From Rhabdophis nuchalis (Eukaryota > Chordata > Lepidosauria > Squamata > Natricidae), in assembly GCA_039707465.1 (NCBI GenBank), contig CM077646.1:76470715-76534714 (forward strand): a stretch of DNA of 64,000 nucleotides, written 5' to 3'. This document shows, piece by piece, positions 59,727-64,000 of the stretch. Made by a program: the position numbers and the translations under genes. The notes beneath the pieces were generated by a model. The model was given only the letters and a program-made list of their open reading frames with translations, did no database searches and had not been told where the DNA came from. Position 1 is the stretch's first letter. Every line of letters begins with the position of its first letter.

Positions 59727-61639
59727 CTCTTTCACAAAGACGCACCTTTGCATTTTCCTAAAAAATGGTTTGAACCTCAATGCTTTCTCCTCCGTTACCA
59801 GGAAGTCCCTTTGTGACATCAGCAGCCATGGTAAATTGATCCCTAAATGCATCTAAAAAGTCATCCTATCTAAGTTTGAAATCCTACCTAACTTTGAAAT
59901 TTTGGACATTGGGTGAATTGACCTTCTGGCATATCTGAAGAGCCTCAGATTGGTTTGCAGAAGGCTGCTGTTTTACAAAATCTTGTAATGGGACATGAAC
60001 TGGAGATAATCCAACCATGTTTAAATCTGAGGCTATTTTAAGAATGGTTATTTTTAGAAGACAAAACACTACATATTAAAGAGAAGAAAAACACAACTGC
60101 ATTGCACACAATATGTGGATATTTAGAATCATTAATTGTTTAGCAAGTTTGTTTCATGTTGACGTATCTGATATAAATAAAAAATGGAATATGTCAGTGC
60201 TGTATTAAAAGAAATCTGGTGCTTTGCTTGCAGTTGAACAAGTTAATATTTCTAGTTAGAAAATTTTAAAAAACCCAAGATAAATGCTGTTAGTGAAATA
60301 TTTACAATGATGTCAGATTTCCTCTCTGAAATAACTTGCCTGAGAGCTATAATTAAAAATTCCCCAAGGATTGTTAAGAATAACTGATGAATTTCCCAAT
60401 TGTCCCTTTTCATTATTAGGATGGCCAGCCAAAAATGTAAACAGAATTGGCCAAAAACTGCTTGCAAGAATTTCAATGTAGAAGCGTTCCAGCTACTTCA
60501 AGACCACAGGTGTCCATAATATATCAGCCAGAGACAATGTTAGTGTTTGGCAATCTTCACTACTCATTAGCTCTCTATTTCATAAAAGTTTTAGGAATCA
60601 GTTAGGTGACATGGAAATCTTATAACACTGGAAGTGCATAAAAAATAAGAAAAAAATGTACACTCTCTTTTTTAAATTTCAACATTCTTTCATCAACTGT
60701 ATCCAGGAAATGTATCCAAAAGTAGCAGGCACACATTCTACAGGGACGTAACTCAGCTACAGAACTATTGATTAATAGAAGTCTAAGGAAAAGCTAGCAT
60801 GTGAAAGATCAGGAAATGTTGTCTTTGGGGATCTTTTCCTTTAATTCAGTTATGCTGTATGCAGTCCCAGGAAAGGAGTAATTAATAATGGAGAGGGGGA
60901 ACAAATAATTGAACTCATAAGTCTTCCATGACTACAACAAGAATCTGAAGACTATAAGAATTTGTAAGGGGGTGGGGGAGCATTTTCAGTACTTTGTACA
61001 GCTCAACAGCTTTATTAGATTTAGACATGGAGAGCTTGCAGTTGGAAGGATGATCAGCAACATACCCCTGTCACAATCTCTGATCTGGCTGGTCCTCTGA
61101 TTTCATAAATCACTTGATATACATAGCCTTTATTGTTGTTGTACAAAATAAATACAATGAAATTGGTTAAATTGATAATACCTGGCCTGCAAGAGAAACC
61201 CTAACCAGCATATTGAAAGCCCAGGTAACCCCCACAGGTAGCAGGCTAGTTCAGAAGACACCACACAAATGGTTCTCATTGGTGTTGCGGAATGTGTACC
61301 TCTCAGTGGTCAAGAAACAAGAATGGAGAAGGTGGAGTAGGGAGGAAGCAGAGGCAGATGTGGAAGGGTAAGACTCTGTTTCCAGTGACCTGCCAGCAAC
61401 TTTTAGCAAACTGCTTTCTTTGGCTGAAGTTCACACTGTCGCAATAGTAGTGTTGAAGAAAAAAATCTATTTACTGCTCAGGTGGCTTCTTCAAGTGGAC
61501 TTATGGAGTCTTTTGGTCAAGCAGCAAAATGTCTTGGGATCAGTCTTGGTTCACTACTTAGGATGCTGATTTCTGAAATACAGTATTGAATATCCTGTTT
61601 CTAATAATTGTTAGTCAATTTTGCTTACAGTCTTTGTGG

Positions 61640-61640
<1 letters not shown>
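59727..61640. other. Unique intron
   Basis: No feature supported between the Tigger-like element and the R4 tail. Confidence 0.5.
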
Positions 61641-61684
<44 letters not shown>

Positions 61685-61698
61685 TATTATTATTATTA
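61641..61698. repeat. (ATC)n(ATT)n trinucleotide tract at the R4 3' end
   Basis: About 14 ATC units followed by about five ATT units abut the R4 3' end. They probably grew from the element's own simple 3' tail. Confidence 0.85.
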
Positions 61699-61905
61699 TC
61701 TTTATTCATAAAACATGAAACTCAGCCAACTGAACATTTAAAAATGCATATTACAAATACTATTGACTGGTGCTAATTGTTGATACAGTTTGCTGCCAGC
61801 ATCCTAGGTATCAACCAAGTATCTTCGTAGAATATAAGATGTTCCAAGTAGCGCCGTTTTTTGCAGTTCTGCTGGTGTTATTGCAGGAAGCTGTAATTTG
61901 CTGAT

Positions 61906-62580
61906 CGAATCGAATCGAATCGAATTTTATTTCTAACCCGCTCTCTCTCCCCGAAGGGACTCGAGGCGGGGCACAGGGAATTAAAAACAGTTAAAAAAGG
62001 AATACAAAATTTAAAACAATAAACGTACATAAATACTAACTAAAAGGCATATTAAACAGAAAACCCTGCGCTAAAATTCCCAAATATTTACTAAAAATCC
62101 CTAAACAATCAGAAGAGACTATCCTAGGCCGGCCAAGCGAAAAAGATGTGTTTTTAATTTCAGACGGAAGGAGCGGAGGTCCGTGGTAGTTCTAATATCG
62201 GGGGGAAGGTCGTTCCAGAGGGCTGGGCCCGCCACAGAGAAGGCCCTTCCCCTGGGCGTCGCCCGCTGACAAAGTCTAGTGGACGGCACCCGGAGAAGTC
62301 CCTCTCTGTGGGAGCGAATCGGCCGTGAGGATGTATGGGGCAGGATCCGATCCCGCAGGTAGCTAGGTCCCGAGCCATGGAGCACTTTGAAGATGACAAC
62401 TAATACCTTGAAGCGCACCCGGAAGACGACAGGCAGCCAGTGCAGCTCGCGCAAGAGCGGTGTTACGTGGGTGGATCTAGAAGCACCCATAATTGCCCGC
62501 GCGGCTGCATTCTGGACTAACTGAAGTCTCCGGGTGCACCTCAAGGGGAGCCCCATGTAGAGAGAGTTACAATAGTCCAG
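61906..62580 (-). mobile_element. 5'-truncated L2 LINE inserted in the R4 element
   Basis: The 3' end carries (CGAAT)n (61906-61925) followed by the reverse complement of the usual L2 tail, with CGGGTTAG and CCCGAAGGGACTCGAGGCGGGGCACAGGG. Its 5' boundary at 62580 is set by R4 coding sequence resuming at 62581. The insertion is almost seamless: joining the two flanks gives an uninterrupted R4 frame reading KYNI-SKLQL. The copy looks young, with its partial frame fully open. Confidence 0.85.
62119..62580 (-). pseudogene. L2 ORF2 C-terminal fragment
   Basis: About 154 residues of the C-terminal part of an L2 reverse-transcriptase protein follow the 5' truncation. The frame starts LDYCNSLYMGLPL and runs through RRLQLVQNAAARAIMG, THVTPLLRELHWLPV, GPSYLRDRILPHT, RSHREGLLRVPS, GRAFSVAGPALWNDLPPDIR to LFRLAGLG-stop. 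The VQNAAAR, ELHWLPV and ALWNDLP blocks are characteristic of L2/CR1-group LINEs. There is no native start, because the copy is 5'-truncated. No internal stop or frameshift was seen, unlike the surrounding R4, which agrees with a recent insertion. Confidence 0.85.
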
Positions 62581-64000
62581 TTATGTTATATTTAATAACA
62601 TTTTTGGACATGGTGCCAAGTGCCCCGATGACAATGGGTGTCACTGTGACATGCTTCATCCATAGCCATGTAGTTTCAATGGCCAGGTCGCGATATTTCA
62701 TTATTTTTTCTAGTTCTTTTTCTTCGACTCTGGCATCTCCAGGAAAAGCAATATCAATGAACTGTACACTTTGGCCCTCTACAACCATGATATCTGGTGT
62801 GTTGTGCTCCAAATGACGGTCTGTTTGTATTCGAAAGTTCCACAAGATCTTCACCCTCTCATTCTCGATAACCTTTTCCATTTTGTGTTCCCATGACTTT
62901 CTGGATACAGGTAAACCATATTTTTTACATAATGACCAGTGGATTAATTTAGCAACTTGGTCATGTCTAGCTTTGTAATCAGTTTGTGCAATTTTGCTGC
63001 ATTCACATATTAAATGTGAAACAGTTTCGACTTTGTCAGCAGTTTGGGTTGTCAATGGATTTTTGAATCTTCGCTTTCATGGCATTAGTTTGTAGTGCTT
63101 GTTCTTGAGCGGCCAGTATTAAACCTTCCGTTTCTTTCTTGATAATTCCCATCTTAAGCCATGTCCATGTCAAGTTGTCATCACATTTTACTTCAATGTT
63201 TTTCAAGTGCTGTCCATGCAAAGCCTTAGTCTTCCATCTATTTAATCTGTCATCCAGCTGTTTTTCCTTATATTCTGCCTTTGTTTCTGTTGTTTTTATG
63301 CTGTTCTCCATTTTTACAGCCTGCAGCAATTTTTCTGTTCTTTGGTTGACATAATCATTCAAACTTCATTTTTCTTCTTCTACAGTTTGATGGATTTGCA
63401 ATAGCCCCCTGCCCCCTATTTTTCTTGGAAGGGACAACCTGTCGATGTCACTTCGTGGATGTAAAGCATGGTATATATTCAAAAGTTTGTGTGTTTTCCA
63501 GTCCAAGTTTTCCAGTTCAGCCAGAGTCCAGTTGATGATTCCAGCTGAATAGCATATCACTGGAACTGCCCATGTATTAATGGCTTTAATTATGTTTCCG
63601 GCATTCAGCTTTGATTTTAATATTTTGCGGACCCTCCTGATGTATTCCTTTTGTGTTGACTCTTTGACTTTTTCATTCAAGATCTTATCTGCTTCCAATA
63701 TGCCTAGGTACTTGTAACCATCATCCTTTGCTTTCACTATATTTCCATTTCCCAGTTCTATTCCTTCTGTTTTTTCCATTTTTTCTCACTGCATGGATAA
63801 TATAGCACATTTTTCAAGTCCAAAGTTCATTTTGATGCCATTGCTGAATAGTTGAATTGTGTTGAGTATTGATTTAAGTTCAGTGGGGCTTTTCGCATAC
63901 ATTTTTAAGTCATCAATGTATAGTAGATGGTTTGTCTTGCCATGTTGTCTTGAGATTTGGTATCCCAGTTTTGTGTTCCGTAGGATTATTGTCAGGGGAA

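Larger units (their letters stand above)
51107..64000 (+). other. ERC2: ERC2 intron downstream of the exon (partial)
   Basis: It begins with the GTTGGG donor and runs to the window edge. The next expected coding segment of the family (TQNRMKLMADN...) was looked for and not found. The stretch holds a SINE, several MITEs, two L2 copies, a Tigger-like element and an R4 retrotransposon. Confidence 0.75.
61641..64000 (-). mobile_element. R4-clade non-LTR retrotransposon, 3' part, split by an L2
   Basis: Reading the minus strand from the window edge, there is a reverse transcriptase with a YIDD active site (63909-63920), a thumb/connection region with YKYLGILEADK, a degraded CCHC-type zinc motif, a restriction-like endonuclease domain, and a 3' end closed by an (AAT)n/(ATG)n tail (plus-strand ATC/ATT repeats at 61641-61698). 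This order is typical of R4/Dong elements, which place one endonuclease after the RT instead of an APE domain before it. An L2 copy (61906-62580) interrupts the reading frame near its end. The 5' part lies outside the window. Confidence 0.85.
61804..64000 (-). pseudogene. R4 retrotransposon polyprotein (RT + restriction-like endonuclease), broken
   Basis: In its intact form this polyprotein would nick target DNA and prime reverse transcription from the nick. Visible parts, on the minus strand: the RT palm with LLYIDDLKMYAKS near 63900-63930; then MEKTEGIEL...YKYLG to GGRGLLQIHQTVEEEK (63779-63366); LNDYVNQRTEK to SIDNPNC (63362-63036); then VETVSHLICECSK and the endonuclease, with NTPDIMVVEG and IDIAFPGDARVEEKELEKI...KYRDL (63030-62590). 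After the L2 the frame resumes with SKLQLPAI and ends YILRRYLVDT-stop at 61804. Breaks are a TGA after ...AILSMQ (about 63787), a TGA after EEEK (63366-63368) and a small deletion/frameshift near 63040 that removes part of the zinc motif. Both TGAs are plausible CGA decay. It is not functional as it stands. Confidence 0.82.

Overview
The window is vertebrate nuclear DNA, almost certainly from a squamate reptile and quite possibly a snake. It is AT-rich, lacks any run of long genes, and is dense with squamate-type repeats: Sauria SINEs with a BovB-like tail, a second tRNA-headed SINE, 5'-truncated CR1 and L2 LINEs, an R4-clade LINE with a restriction-like endonuclease, non-autonomous Helitrons, very many hAT-type MITEs, and long GATA and CTTT microsatellites. 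The species cannot be fixed from the sequence alone.

Only one host coding segment can be supported: a 148-bp internal exon at 50959-51106 on the + strand. It encodes 49 residues of coiled coil that match ERC2 (ELKS/CAST2, a presynaptic active-zone scaffold) better than its paralogue ERC1. Everything else is best read as intron of this very large gene: at least 50.9 kb upstream and at least 12.9 kb downstream of the exon. No second exon, RNA gene, promoter or CpG island could be supported.

Layout. 1-10.7 kb: AT-rich intron with two hAT MITEs, a Helitron, L2 pieces and two Sauria SINEs, one nested in a Tigger-like MITE. 10.7-24 kb: hAT elements, a TTTCCCC-ended MITE, a Tigger-like MITE and long unique intron. 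24-30 kb: two GATA arrays, three hAT elements and a Helitron with GC-rich cargo. 32-45 kb: L2 and CR1 copies with nested insertions, a hAT element holding a CTTT array, and two Penelope-like fragments with decayed hammerhead-ribozyme-like cores. 46-51 kb: a hAT element, a Helitron split by CR1 and filled with a TAGG minisatellite, a foldback MITE, then the ERC2 exon, whose polypyrimidine tract is a 23-unit CTTT microsatellite. 51-64 kb: intron with a SINE, hAT MITEs, an L2 split by a MITE, a Tigger-like element split by a hAT element, and at the right edge a reverse-strand R4 retrotransposon split by an L2.

The mobile elements do not work together as a system. They record successive waves of insertion, and perfect target-site duplications let many boundaries be set to the base. 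The points most worth following up are the microsatellite splice acceptor, the TA-centred target preference of one set of hAT MITEs, the variable Helitron cargo, and the ribozyme relics. I found no convincing evidence of a wholly new biological system.
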